From Dipteronia dyeriana (taxonomy: Eukaryota; Streptophyta; Magnoliopsida; Sapindales; Sapindaceae), in assembly GCA_032871835.1 (NCBI GenBank), contig CM065298.1, positions 73,436,154 to 73,500,153 of the forward strand: a stretch of 64,000 bases of DNA. The letters are read 5' to 3'. The position numbers and the translations under genes are program-made. Shown one piece after another: positions 1 to 10,936 of this stretch; within the stretch, counting starts at the first letter, position 1, and each line of letters begins with the position of its first letter. The notes beneath the pieces are model-generated. The model saw only the letters and a list, made by a program, of their open reading frames with translations. It did no database searches and was not told the DNA's origin.

Positions 1-992
1 CATTGTCTTTGTTTATTGTGATTGCGAGCTTTGGTTGCTCTTTCTAACCTTCGTTTCATATTTTGTAGGCTTTCAAGTTTAATGTCGCAATGGGTCGACA
101 GGTATCCCTTCTTCGTGACCGGGCTACCCAGGCTGAAGCTGTAACTGAAAGGGTCATGGGGCTTCTAGCGCAAGCTCAATCTCTCGTATAGGAGATGACC
201 TCCAATCAAAGGGAAATGGAAACTGAACTTAGCGAGCTTCGTTGAGACCATAAGAGGATGAAAAGAACCTTTGACCAAGAGACCCTCAAATTAGAGCGAC
301 GGGCTAGACAGAGAGACTCCTGGAAGACCGAAGCCAAGAAGTTAGACGCTGAGAATCAAGATATGCATGCTCGGATTGCCAAACTCCAGGCCAAGGTGGA
401 TGCGTCCTTCAGCGAAGGTTACTTCTACGCTTCCTACCAGGTCGCCGAAGCCCTCCCCTCTCCCTTTGACCTATCAATCATCGCTAACTGGAATAGGGAG
501 GAGATATTGGCCAAAGCCACAGAGATGTCTCGCCCCTTAGGTGATAACTTGGATCCCTTCATCGTGGCCGAAACCGGGAAACAAACTGCTGGATTAGACC
601 TTCATTCTCCTCCTTTTGTCATCCTAACATCGGGTCCTAGAGAGACTTTGAGGGGGGCTCTGCCCATGGAGCCAGAAAGAGATCTTACAAAAGCCCGAGA
701 CCTCTCCAGAATTGCTTCAGAGGAAGAAACAGCAGGAGAAGAGAGCATGCCAAAGTCAATGGCTAACCTTCTTGATGCAGCCATACCGCTTGAGGTTATG
801 GCGGTGATCAATGAAGTCATGGAGAAGGACCCTGTTGATCCTGAGGCAGTCGAGACGCCTCCTCAGGAGGAGGTAGGGGATACGGTAGAGGCAGTTAACC
901 AGAATGAACGACCATCAGAAAGGGGAATATGGGGCGAGGTTTATCCTATGAAAGAAGAGGTTAGAGGGCATCAGAAGGATGCAGCAGTTTGA
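1..992 (+). pseudogene. Antisense ORF (aORF) of Tat-1, last exon, with the end of intron 2
   Basis: Bases 1-68 are a T-rich intron tail ending ttttgtag. The exon starts at 69 and runs in one frame to a TGA at 990-992. It is oriented opposite to the gag-pol of Tat-1. The product begins AFKFNVAMG, continues as a long charged coiled coil, then a conserved block (EGYFYASYQV, then FDLSIIANW), then an acidic tail ending DAAV. Two in-frame stops (TAG at 189, TGA at 243) break it; Tat-3 reads through at both places. The same exon is seen at 38806-39726, 30183-30812 and 56075-56950. Known family: the antisense extra ORF of Tat elements; function unknown. Confidence 0.8.
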
Positions 993-1431
993 ATTCTCTT
1001 TCTTGTAGTTTGTTTTGAATGCCCAGAAAAGGGGGTGGGCATCCCATCTTTACCCGTGCTTGACCATTCATCATTACACTTTTTTTTATATAGCTCGAAA
1101 TTAGGGGTTGGGCTCTTTGTCTGCTATAGTCTTACTGGGGAATAGGCTACCCCATTTATTAATAAAACTTAACTTGAGATCTGGTTCATATTTTAACTTA
1201 CATGTACTTGTTTCTTTTCTGATCTCCCTCTAGGTTATGCCTCTATTGTAAATTGACTTAGCTTGGGGAAAATAACAAGATAAGAACATCGCTTAAGAGT
1301 GAAAGCAGACAGCTAGCTCGGGCTTTCTGACTACAAAGACTTGTAGCTCAACGTCTTTAGTCGATAGTCCTCTTATTTTATCGTAGGCCAGTTATAGTAA
1401 GCAATCACATGTACAAGGAAGCTATGCTCAA
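993..1431. other. Spacer between aORF and tandem repeats of Tat-1
   Basis: No coding signal. It aligns by eye with 39727-40305 of Tat-3 and, inverted, with 55506-56074 of Tat-4. Shared landmarks include a 'gggtgggcatccc' block just after the aORF stop and AATAAA-like motifs in 'attaataaaactta'. It would be the 3' untranslated region of an aORF transcript. Confidence 0.6.
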
Positions 1432-1590
1432 GGCATCAGGAGGGCTATCTAGCTATTTCCTGGTCTTGAGATCTGGATGGCAACTATGCTCTTATACTCA
1501 GACCCTTCTTGGCGGGTGGTAGTGCCCGGCCAATTCATCAAGAGTGGCGAGGGGGATTCCCCGGCCTGCCCCTGGTCTTGGGGTGATAAT
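1432..1590 (-). repeat. Remnant of the Tat 99-bp tandem repeat array, about 1.6 units
   Basis: One good unit (blocks 'gagggctatctagctatttc' and 'actcagacccttcttgg') and a degenerate half. The other Tat copies carry about 4.5 to 6.5 units at this position, so Tat-1 has a contracted array. Confidence 0.75.
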
Positions 1591-1744
1591 GTTGAATTTT
1601 CCACGTAGACCCAAATCATTGTAGAACATAGTTGAAGATGGAGAAAATAAGAAAAACAGGCTGTATTGATACGAATGATGGAGTACATTATTGTCGGATA
1701 TAAAAAAAAACTAGGTGGAGGCCACCTTTTCATGAGTCCCCTAT

Positions 1745-2985
1745 TCAAGGGTAGAATTTTCTTAAGTGATCTGCATTTTAAGTATGATCGATGAGTCGGC
1801 CATTCATATCCTCGAGTTTGTATGCCCTATTGCGGATCGCCATTTTTACTATGTGTGGTCCTTCCCAGTTGGGCCTTAGGACCCCGTCATACCTCTTCCT
1901 GATATTCACCGTTACTTTCCTGAGAACTAGGTCCCCTTCTTTGAAGTTTCGGGCCTTTACCCTCCTGTTGAAGTACTTGGCAATCCTGCTCTGGTAGACT
2001 GCTACCTTCTCGGCTATTCGATATTGTTTCTCTTTCAGAAGGTCCAAGCTAGCTCGAAGCTTACTTTCATTGCTCCCTGGTTTGAAATGTTGGACTCTAA
2101 AGAAGGTCAATTTTTGCTCAATAGGTAGGACTGCTTCAACCCTGAAGGCTAACGAGTAGAGTGTTTCCCCGATAGTTGTTCTTCTTGTAGTGCGGTAAGC
2201 CTAGAGGACCTCGGGAAACTCTTCTGCCCATATGCCTTTCTTCTGCTGTAGTTTTTTCTTCAACAGCTTCTTAATGGTTTTGTTCGTGGATTCCACCAAA
2301 CCAACGGGGGTGGGCTACTAAAGAAAACCGAAGGTCGATTCCTAAGCCTTCATAAAAATCTTTGAATCGGCCATTATCGAACTGTTTTCCGAGGTCAGCT
2401 ATAATGGCAAGAGGGGTTCCGAACCTGCAAACTACATTATTCTTGATCAACCTTATTGTGTTTTCTTCTGATATCTGGGAGAGCGATCCGACTTCGACCC
2501 ATCTTGTGAAATAATCAATTGCCACGATAGCATGTTTGGCCTGACCAGGAGCGGTAGGAAGTGTCCAATCAAGTCGACTCCCCACATAGCAAAGGGGTAT
2601 GGTGAGCTAAAGGACGACAACCGCTCCGAAGTGAGGTGACTCAAGTTTGTGGCTTTCGGGCATGCCTTGCAGGCTTGTACCAAGTTCTTCGCATCTTGAT
2701 GGATGGTTAACCAATAATATCCCATGCGGAGAACCTGATATGCCAAAGCCTCCCCACCAACGTGGTTCCCGTATTCCCCGGAATGAACCTCTCTCAAAGC
2801 CCACTTGGCGTCTTCAGGGTGTAGACATCAAAGCAGGGGAAAGGATCTTCCCCTCCGGTATAGATGCCCATCCACCAAACAATACCGGACCGAGAGCTTT
2901 TGACTCTCCTAGCTTGATCGGGCTCCCCGGGAAGTTTCCTATTCTGTAGATAATCCACTATCGGATCCATCCATCACTATTGTTG
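1745..2985 (-). pseudogene. Tat-1 integrase
   Basis: Minus-strand integrase spread over several frames. It has the N-terminal zinc-binding region (VHSGEYGNHVGG, then CKAC), the catalytic core (WGVDLIG, then IIADLGKQFD carrying the second Asp) and the C-terminal region (KARNFKEGDLVLRKV, then PNWEGPHIV), ending HLRKFYP-stop at 1745. Integrase inserts the cDNA into the nuclear genome. Frame changes near 2270, 2450-2600 and 2110 make it a pseudogene. The domain order after RNase H fits Ty3/gypsy. Confidence 0.85.
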
Positions 2986-3480
2986 ATCCAAGGTATAAGC
3001 TTTCTTACCTGTCATTGTGCTAGGTAGAGGAATCACTAGAAGAGGGACTCTGTGGGGTAAGGTCTGGCCACCATATGCAGCTATCTTGGCAAGTACGTCA
3101 GATCGATGATTCAATTGTCGAGGTATATGCTCGATTTTGAATGCCTTAAATATGCTCTTGAGTTGTTGAACCAATTTCAGGTAAGCAATCATATTATCCC
3201 TTTTTTCCTGATAGTCCATAGAGACTTGGTTGACCACGAGCGAAGAGTCGCTCTTAACATTCAGGTAATCAACCCCGAGCTCTATGGCTGGTCTTATTCC
3301 TACAAGAAGGGCTTCGTACTCTGCCTCATTGTTCGTGACTTTAAATTCAAATCTGAAACATTGCCAGCACTCAATTCCTTTCTGGTCGATTAGGACTATG
3401 CCCGCTCCCCCCCCCCCCCCCCAGCTTGCCCGGAAGCTCCATCAGTGTAGAGGGTCCACAACTCGTAACCTTTCGGCTAG
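2986..3480 (-). pseudogene. Tat-1 second RNase H (archaeal-like, aRNH)
   Basis: The translation includes a TDGASGQAGGG-type start, then VTNNEAEYEALL, then LNVKSDSSLVVNQV and a C-terminal HIPRQLNHRSDVLAKIA. These are landmarks of the archaeal-type RNase H that Tat elements carry after their original RNase H. The glycine codons coincide with a run of 16 cytosines (3407-3422, plus strand) that shifts the frame in this copy. Confidence 0.8.
3407..3422 (+). repeat. C16 homopolymer in the aRNH glycine codons
   Basis: Sixteen consecutive C on the plus strand. The equivalent position in Tat-3 (about 42700-42710) reads 'ctcctccccctg', so the run is a private expansion in Tat-1. Confidence 0.9.
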
Positions 3481-4105
3481 TTGTCAGATTCTGGAATCCT
3501 CTCGGGGGTTACATCTGCTACCGTGGGGGTTGCTTGGCCTGAAGGTACGAAGACCTCAGCTACAAAGTCTACTAGTGCCTGAGCTTTTATTGAAGTCCTA
3601 GGCTTGTACCTTAAATCAAACTGGGTAAGCTCCAGAGCCCATAAAACCAGCCTTCTAGAAACATCCAGCCTTTGTAAGAATTGACGGAGGGGTTGGTCCG
3701 TCACCACTACTATTGAATGAGCATGGAAGTAGGGACGAAACTTCCTTGCTGAGGTCACCAAGGCATAAGCGAGCTTCTTCAACAGGGTATAGTTCTTTTC
3801 GGGCTTGGTTAGAGCGTGACTTACGTAGTAAATATGTCGTTGGACCCTATCCCCACATTCCTTGACCAAGGCCCCGCTTACGGCGGTTTCTGAAATGGCT
3901 AAGTATATTTAACGCTCTTCTTCAGGACTTGGCTTAACCAGTAGTAGAGGGCTTGATAGGTATTTTTTCAAGGCTTGAAAATCTTGTTCGCTCTCTTGAT
4001 CCCATTTCATGTTTCTTCCATACTTGATGGCTTTGAAGAATGTTAGACACTTATCGGTAGACCGAGAGATGAACCTATTGAGCACTGCTACCTGTCTGGT
4101 CAAGG
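3470..4105 (-). pseudogene. Tat-1 RNase H of the Ty3/gypsy type
   Basis: Recognisable from the connection region (VLNRFISRSTDKCLTFFKAI, FQALKKYLSSPLLL) through YYVSHALTKPEKNYTLLKKL and VVVTDQPLRQFLQ to LTQFDLRYKPRTSIKAQALVDF. This is the RNase H that removes the RNA template after reverse transcription. A stop near 3910 separates it from the upstream part. It is followed by the aRNH, giving the dual arrangement typical of Tat. Confidence 0.85.
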
Positions 4106-4890
4106 CTTGAACCTGTTTAAGAGACGTGGGGGATTCTAGATCAGGATAGCCATGATCTTTTTCGGGTTAGCCTCTATGCCTCTCTCATGGACCATGAAGC
4201 CCGAAAACTTCTCTATAGTTACCCCAAATAAGCATTTGGAAGGGTTCAACCTCATTTGGTTCTCCCTTAGGATCATGAAGGTTCTACGAAGGATATCCAG
4301 ATGGCCTTCCGAGGTTGAAGACTTGGTGATCATATCGTCGATATACACCTCCATTGACCTCTCGATTTCAGGCTTGAACAATCGATTGACTAGCCACTGA
4401 TAAGTAGCTCCGGTGTTCTTGAGCCCAAAAGGCATCACCTTATAGCATTACAAACCTTACGCTGTGAAGAAACTGGTCTTTTCCTGGTCCACGGGGTTCA
4501 ACATAATTTGATTGTACCCTGAAAATGCATCAATAAAGCTTAGGAGCTTGTTTCCGGAGGTAGAATCGACTAGCTGATCAATTTTTGGTAAAGGGAAGTT
4601 GTCCTTCGGGCATGCCCAGTTGGGGTCGGTGTAATCTACGCACATGCACCACTTTCCATTTGCCTTTGTGACCATGACCATGTTGGCGATCCACTCGGGA
4701 TAACTTGCTTCTCGGATGAAGCTCGCCCGGGTCAGTTTGTCCACCTCTTCCTAAACCGCAACATTTCTTTCGGTGTTAAAGTTGCGTATTTTTTGTTTAA
4801 TAGGTTTGAAGGTCGGATCCACTGCCAATCGATGAGCAGCTAATGTCATCGGAATCCTTGGCATCTCAGCATGACTCCAAGCAAAAATGT
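4106..4890 (-). pseudogene. Tat-1 reverse transcriptase
   Basis: Conserved blocks in order: IREASYPEWIANMVMV, KWCMCVDYTDPNWACPKD, LLSFIDAFSGYNQI, KVMPFGLKNTGATYQ, MEVYIDDMITKS, FGVTIEKFSGFMVHERGIEANP. The catalytic YIDD motif is intact, unlike Tat-3 (YIDN). A stop and frame change around 4440-4460 separate the SGYNQI block from the MPFGLKN block. Tat-4 and Tat-2 have lost this domain. Confidence 0.88.
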
Positions 4891-5059
4891 CGTTGAACTA
4901 TGTCACTCCCAGCTGAAGGGTGGCTCCGATTTTGAAGACCATCGAGGGATCACCTACTCGGATAAGAATCTCTTCTAACTTATCAACTGGATGGCCACTG
5001 GCCCATTCTCTTCTCTGTTTCTCCATGTCAGGCATTATGAGGTCGTCTTCAGAGTGATC

Positions 5060-5560
5060 GGTGGACCCTGCATCTCCTATGTTAGTGCAGGGGTCACCTT
5101 GTCTTGGATCGTTGTCACCTGGGCGAGTTGTTTTGCTAGAGCTTTTGGGTTGGCCGACACTATATAGCATCTCTTGGCTGCTTGCTGATCACTCCAAATT
5201 TCCCCCACCTTGTCTCCTGCTGGGAATTTCAAGACGTTGTAGTAAATGGAAATGACCCCTTTCAAGGATGATAAAAACGGCCTCCCTAATATTGCATTGT
5301 AGGCCGATAGAGTATCTACCACCACGAAGTCGGTCATGATATTCTGCTGGAGAGATGTGGCTCCAATAATTACTAGTAGGATTTTTGATCCCTCGGGTGT
5401 GATTGAGTCCCAGTGAACCCATATAGCGGGGTAGTGCAGCTATTGTAACACCACTGTTTCAAGTTTAGCTTTTCCAAGGTATCTTTAAACAAGACGTCAA
5501 CGCTGCTACCTGTGTTGACGAGCACACGGTGTACCATGCATTTGGCAATCTGTACCGTGA
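5060..5560 (-). pseudogene. Tat-1 aspartic protease
   Basis: Blocks: VLVNTGSSVDVLFKDTLEKL, then TPLYGFTGTQSHP, VVDTLSAYNAILGRPFLSSL and LKFPAGDKVGEIW. The family active site is DTGSS; here Asp is Asn, which should abolish catalysis. The gene is also frameshifted near 5380-5420. The protease would mature Gag and Pol inside the virus-like particle. Confidence 0.85.
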
Positions 5561-6530
5561 TCACCATGGGGTCATCATGCGGCTGCACGGTGTTGTAAAC
5601 ATCTGCTTTGGTGAAAATGATTTGTGACAACTGGGAGAGGTTGGTCGGTCTCTGGTCTACCTTAAAAATATCCTGCCCTTCGTTCGTACAAGGGAATTTC
5701 CTCGCATGGTTTTTTCTGGAACTATTGGAGGTACCAGACAGAGTAGGCCCCCCGTTGATGGTATGTATTATCTGAATCTGTGCATCAGGTCCACCTACTC
5801 CCCCTTTCTTTTCTCGGCATGCTCTCGGATCTTGGCTTGTACTTCTCTTTAAGTCTGAATGTTCTCCCTGACTTGCTGTAAGAATTCCACTAGACATCCT
5901 CCTCTTATCAAAGCCTCGATCTGATTCCTTAAGTTGTAGCATTCCGAAGTGTTGTGCCCCACATCCTCGTGAAAGTCACAATATTTATAGCGAATACTCT
6001 TATCGACCGGGGCTTTCATGGGAACAGGCTTCTATAACAAACCCTTGTCCCGAATGGCGAGATAGACTGTTTTGCGGGACGCATTTAAGGGAGTGAAATG
6101 ATTGTACCCCCTCTCATCGTGAGCTATTGGGGCCACTGTCTTGGTAGGTGGTGAAGCTTGAGGAGGATTTTGTTTTTCTGGATACCTTTCTGATCTGGGT
6201 TGAGAAAGGGGGAAGCGGTATGTTGATTTATTGGGAGGTTTGTTCTGGCTTTTCTGAGCTTGCTCGGGTCTGGGAGCTTCATTTTTTTATCGCTTTACGG
6301 CTCTCATGTCGTCGTGTTCCATCTTGACCTTGAGTTGTTCGTCGACCTCAATCTGCTCTACAGCCCGATCATAGGCTTCTTGGTATGTTTCGAAGGTCTC
6401 TTGGCAAAAGACCTGAAAAGCTTTCTCACCCACAGGTTCCTTCTGAAGTTGGCGAGGGTTTCTTTCTCGATGAAGACCCCCATCTGGATGACCTCCTTGT
6501 GGAAATGCTTGACATAAGCCCGGAGGGTTT
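5561..6530 (-). pseudogene. Tat-1 gag, C-terminal half
   Basis: Follows the retrotransposon gag core (LRAYVKHFHKEVIQMG, FRRNLWVRKLFRSFAKRP) into a basic proline-rich stretch and a CDFHEDVGHNTSE segment, the histidine/cysteine motif that replaces a classic zinc knuckle in Tat gag. It then reads continuously toward the protease. The upstream gag half lies at 10937-11588, on the other side of Gypsy-B. Several frameshifts. Confidence 0.8.
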
Positions 6531-6535
6531 CCTCT

Positions 6536-7564
6536 AATATAAACCTCACTAAGAACAGTGAGACCTGGAACCAATATATGGTAACGAAGGATCGTTTTCT
6601 AATTTCAAGTTTGTAAACAAGAACAATATCGGATCGCGGACCGTTATCTATATGGAGATAAGAACCACCAGTATAGAGAAAGTTGCAGACGCCACACTCA
6701 AGAACAAGAAAGAAGGTGAGTGGCAAGTCAGGGTTTGAACGCCACAAGGTAGAACCTTGATAAGTTCATACTTCTATGAAGAACCAAAGAGAAAAATTAT
6801 CTCAATTTTATTTCAATTCAAGTCTTTTTTCTCAAATTACATCAATTGGTCTATTTTATACTAAAAATATCTAAGACCTAAAAAGGAATAAATATTAGGC
6901 AATTAATGCCTTACAATCAGGAAAATAAATGCAAAGAAATTTAGAAAACATCGAAAGACTAAAAACTAGCAACTAGTTGATTTGTTCCTTATTTGGAAAG
7001 TTGAATTCGGGAAACAAATCAACTTTTTATTTGGGGAAAATAAATAAAATAGGGAATACGCTAAAGTAGGAAAAATGCTAAAATTAGATTCTCCTCCAAC
7101 CATACGTCGCCCAAAAAATAGGAAATATGCTGAAATTTGGACTGCTCAGCTCAAGTCTTCGCGCAATAAGATAGATGGCCGAATTTTGACTTGTTGTGAT
7201 CTGTTTCAGAGGACAGGGTCCGTATATCATCTGTAGAGATTGTTTTGGGCTTTCCAAAAAAATATTATAATAGACGATCCGACTTTAGATGCTCTCTGTA
7301 GAGGTCCACGAAGTTCAGCCCCTATTTGGTCTTCTTGAATCTTCTCCTAGCTTGTGCCACACTCTCAAGTCTTCTTTATTCGGCCCAAACCATTGTCTTG
7401 ATGACATTAATTAAGGTTTGTTTTTCATGTGGGCCAAATTTGGACTTTAGCAACTCGAAATCAGCTCATCATTTTAATGCTTCTTTGATCCTCTTGCCTC
7501 CTTTTAATTGGCCCAATTGGAATATGCAATGGTTCCTTAAGTGATGCATATTAATTCTCATCAT
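6536..7564 (-). repeat. Gypsy-B 3' LTR
   Basis: About 1029 bp. It aligns along its length with 9241-10929 once the MITE and one target-site copy are removed. It is uninterrupted at 'aagaaccaccagtatag' (6661 on), which is the empty site for the hAT MITE found in the other LTR. Confidence 0.88.
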
Positions 7565-8758
7565 TCCCCCTCTCTTCAAAAGGATTCGTCCTCGAATCTT
7601 CACCATAATGTTGTTGATAGCTTGCAAAACTTCATCAAAACCTTGCAAATGAGAAACAACAACATTAGGCAAGGAAAGGTTAATTCCATTAGTACTAAAA
7701 CATGCCTCTTTGTACAAAACTACAATCATTGGCTGATTTGAAAACAAAGCCTTTTTGATCACACTCTCTCTTGCATAAAAACTCACTTGTTTTCTCTTTT
7801 TCTTTTTCACCTTTTGTTTCCTTTTTTTTTTTCGAACTCTTTTTCTTTTCTCTCTTTGTTTTGAACTCTCACTCTCTCTTTTTACATCTCTCTCTTTTTT
7901 AAATCTCACTTGATCTTCATATACTTGTCTTGGGGTTAAAGGTATAAGAGTGATTGACTTTTTATTTAGTACAAAGGAGTATCTATTGGTATACCCATCA
8001 TGTGTCACATACCTATCCAATTGGCATGGTCTCCCCAAAAGGATACTACCCACATACATTGGTACCACGTCACAAAGGACTTCATCTTTGTACTTTCCAA
8101 TTGAAAATGACACCAACACTTGTTTAGTCACCTTGATTTCCCCACTATCATTTAACTATTGTAGCTTATATGGTTTTGGATGCTTCAAAGTGGCCAAATT
8201 CAATTTCTCCATAAAAATAGTACTAGCCACATTTGTACAACTCCCCCCATCAATGATCATGCTACATACCTTATCATTAACATGGCAACGAGTGTGAAAA
8301 ATATTGTCACGTTGTACCTCATCATCTTCCTTGGCTTGAGCACTAAGAGCTCTTCTTGCCACCAAAAGCTCTCCATACCTATCTCCTCTATTCTCATACT
8401 TATCTTCTCTATTCCCATACCTAACTTCTCTACCTCCTATTCCACGCCTAAATTTGCCAGCACCCACATTAGACATGCAATCATCCTCCTCTAGGTCATT
8501 CCAATAATCATCTCCATAGTCACTCCTAGGTGGGTTTCTTTCTCTTCGTTCCACCTTAGGAGCCCTAAATGGCTTCTCCCTTTGCGAACTAGACTCCACT
8601 TTATCTATCCGATCATGCACCTCACCAAACTCAACCTCCATCCGCTCTATGCTTTTTTGTATGGCTTTATATAAAATATTGAGGTCTACCGTTTTCTGGT
8701 GCATCGTCGGATAAGTCTTTACTCTTATTATGAGACATATTTTAATCCTGCAAAACAA
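7469..8758 (-). pseudogene. Gypsy-B gag remnant, aspartic protease and linker; pol deleted
   Basis: The N-terminal part (8156-8758) is a short gag remnant with an Arg/Gly/Tyr-rich, basic linker, then the protease active-site region MIIDGGSCTNVAST, where the family's DSGA is DGGS. A stop near 8158 separates it from the next frame (7469-8131): LVSFSIGKYKDEVLCDVV, ILLGRPCQLDRYVTHDG, TLIPLTPRQVYEDQ, then a Lys/Arg-rich stretch. The reading then goes from the pre-RT linker (VVVSHLQGFDEVL) straight to the 3' end, so RT, RNase H and integrase are missing. The gag core is also missing. I do not assign a lineage. Confidence 0.8.
7565..7577 (-). promoter_or_regulatory. Polypurine tract of Gypsy-B
   Basis: Minus-strand gaagagaggggga lies directly against the 3' LTR start (ATGATGAG). 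It would prime plus-strand DNA synthesis. Confidence 0.8.
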
Positions 8759-9220
8759 AGAAAGCTAGTAAACCTCTCAAAACACTCCCTCACGTGTTTA
8801 CCCTCAAAGATGGTGGCACTCACACTCGTGTTTCACTCAATCTTTTGGCTTTAACACTAATAATCTCACTCTCTTACCTTTTTTTTTCACTCTTTGATCA
8901 CTCTTTCAGTTCATTTTTTTTTACTTAGACGGACACTCACAAGAAGTTCAAGAAATAAGATGTAACAAAAAAAAAAAAAAATTGGACAAGAATAACAAAA
9001 ACGAGATTCTACTGATAGATTTTTTTTTTTTTACAAAATCAAGAAAATGAGTAAAAATTGTTGATAAAAGTTGAACTACACGACCTAAAAAAAACTGTAT
9101 TTTTTTTTTGGGATTTGCCGATCAAACCTTTTTTATTTGTAACATATCAGATTTTTTTTAGATTAAACAGAAAAAAAAATAGACGAAGAAGAAAAAAAGA
9201 TAGATTAAACTTGATTTTAG
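8759..9220. other. Gypsy-B leader, AT-rich
   Basis: Homopolymer-rich leader between primer site and gag remnant, with A/T runs at 8966-8981 and 9020-9031. No coding signal supported. Confidence 0.6.
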
Positions 9221-9238
9221 AACCTGGCTTTGATACCA
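9221..9238 (-). promoter_or_regulatory. Primer binding site of Gypsy-B (tRNA-iMet type)
   Basis: Minus strand reads TGGTATCAAAGCCAGGTT, one change from the plant initiator-tRNA-Met complement TGGTATCAGAGC. It adjoins the 5' LTR. Confidence 0.85.
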
Positions 9239-9240
9239 AA

Positions 9241-10929
9241 AGAAATAAACCTTACCAAGAACAGTGAGACCCGGAACCAATATATGGTAACGAAAGATCG
9301 TTTTCTAATTTCAAGTTTGTAAACAAGAACAATATCAGACCGCGACCCGTTATCTATATGGAGATAAGAACCAACGGTAGGGGTGGGCGTTGATTGGACC
9401 GGTTCGGTTTTTCATAGAACCGATAAAAAACCGATAAAATCTGGTTTTTAAAAAAGTGAACCGATCCAATCAAATTGACATTTGCCAACCGATAACAAAC
9501 CAACTGAATTAGACCGGTTCGGTTCGGTTCGGTTTGGTTTTTTCGGTTTTGACCCTGATGGGTCAAAATTCTAATTTTCATTTATTACATATTTAGTTCA
9601 TTTTTTTGAACCTGTTGGGCCAAATTTATTTACATCACAATAAAAACATATTTAAAAACTATAAAATCCAATACAAAACAGTAAACACATTTCAAAATAC
9701 ATGTCAGCCAAATTTTTGGTTGATAGCTAATACAATAATCAATACCAAACAAAGTCAAATTACATTTTTAAATCCAATAAAATATACCTAATAATTGAAG
9801 AGTGAAGAGTGGAAGTTAGAATTAGTTTTTTTTTTAATTTATAGTCAGGTACCGGTTCGGTTATCCGGTTTTTGAACTAAACCGGATAAAAACCGATCTA
9901 ACCGGTTTTTTAAAAATTAGAACCGAACCAAACTGATCACCCAATCAAAACCGGTAAAAAAACAATTGGACCGGTTTGATCCACTGGTTCAGTTCGGTTA
10001 ATTGGTTTTTTGCCCACCCCTAACCAACGGTATCAAGAAAGTTGTAGATGCCACACTTAAGAACAAGAAAGAAGGTGAGTGGTAAGTCAGGGTTTGAACG
10101 CCACAAGGTAGAACCTTGATAAGTTCATAGTTCTATGAAGAACCAAAGAGAAAAATTCTCTCAATTTTATTTCAATTCAAGTCTTTTTTCTCAAATTACA
10201 TCAATTGGTCTCTTTTATACTAAAAATATCTAAGAACTAAAATGGAATAAATATTAGGCAATTAATGTCTTACAATTAGGAAAATAAATGCAAAGAAATT
10301 TAGAAAACAACTAAAGACTAAAGACCAAAAACTAGCAACTAGTTGACTTGTTCCTTATTTGAAAAGTTGAATTCAGGAAACAAATCAACTTTTTATTTGG
10401 GGAAAATAAATAAAATAGGGAATACGTTAAAGTAGGAAAAATGCTAAAATTGGATTCTCCTCCAACCATACGTCGCCCAAAAAATAGGAAATATGCTGAA
10501 ATTCGGACTGCTCAGCTCAAGTCTTCGCACAATAAGATAGGTGACCAAATTTTGACTTGTTGTGATCTGTTTCAGAGGACGGGGTCTGTATATCATCTGT
10601 AGAGATTGTTTTGGGCTTTCCGAAAACATATTATAATAGACGATCCGACTTCAGATGCTCTCTGTAGAGGTCCACGAAGTTCAGCCCATGTTTGGTCTTC
10701 CTGAATCTTCTCCTAACTTGTGCCACACTCTCAAGTCTTCCTTATTCGGCCCAATCCATTGTCTTGATGACATTAATTAAGGTTTGTTCTTCATGTGGGC
10801 CGAATTTGGACTTTAGCAACTCGAAATCAGCCCATCATTTAATACTTCTTTGATCCTCTTGCCTCCTTTTAATTGGCCCAATTGGAATATGCAATGGTTC
10901 CTTTGGTGATGCATATTAATTCTCATCAT
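9241..10929 (-). repeat. Gypsy-B 5' LTR, interrupted by a hAT MITE
   Basis: Matches the 3' LTR at 6536-7564 after removing 9378-10022 and one 8-bp duplicate; the net length is then about 1036 bp. Outer end tctcatcat at 10921-10929. Confidence 0.88.
9370..10030 (+). mobile_element. hAT-type MITE (9378-10022) with 8-bp target duplication accaacgg
   Basis: 645 bp bounded by terminal inverted repeats taggggtgggc and gcccaccccta, flanked by accaacgg at 9370-9377 and 10023-10030. An 8-bp duplication and this terminus are typical of hAT. The sub-terminal zones are rich in 'ccggttcggtt'-type motifs in both orientations. There is no transposase ORF. The sister LTR supplies the empty site at 6661-6680, so it inserted after Gypsy-B did. 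Confidence 0.92.
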
Positions 10930-10936
10930 CCCCTCT

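Larger units (their letters stand above)
6531..10936 (-). mobile_element. Gypsy-B: nested Ty3/gypsy deletion derivative (6536-10931) with 5-bp target duplication cctct
   Basis: Two LTRs of about 1030 bp flank a 1.7-kb internal region containing only a gag remnant and protease. cctct occurs on both sides (6531-6535, 10932-10936), and removing the element restores the Tat-1 gag reading (compare gag of Tat-4 around 52065-52090). A primer site and a polypurine tract lie in the expected places. Reverse transcriptase, RNase H and integrase are absent, so it cannot move on its own. LTR termini are not clean TG/CA; end positions are good to 1-3 bp. Confidence 0.88.

Noticed and set aside
602..820. 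Minus-strand ORF inside the antisense exon
   Set aside because: Shadow of the plus-strand coiled-coil exon; its translation has no conserved motif in the other copies.
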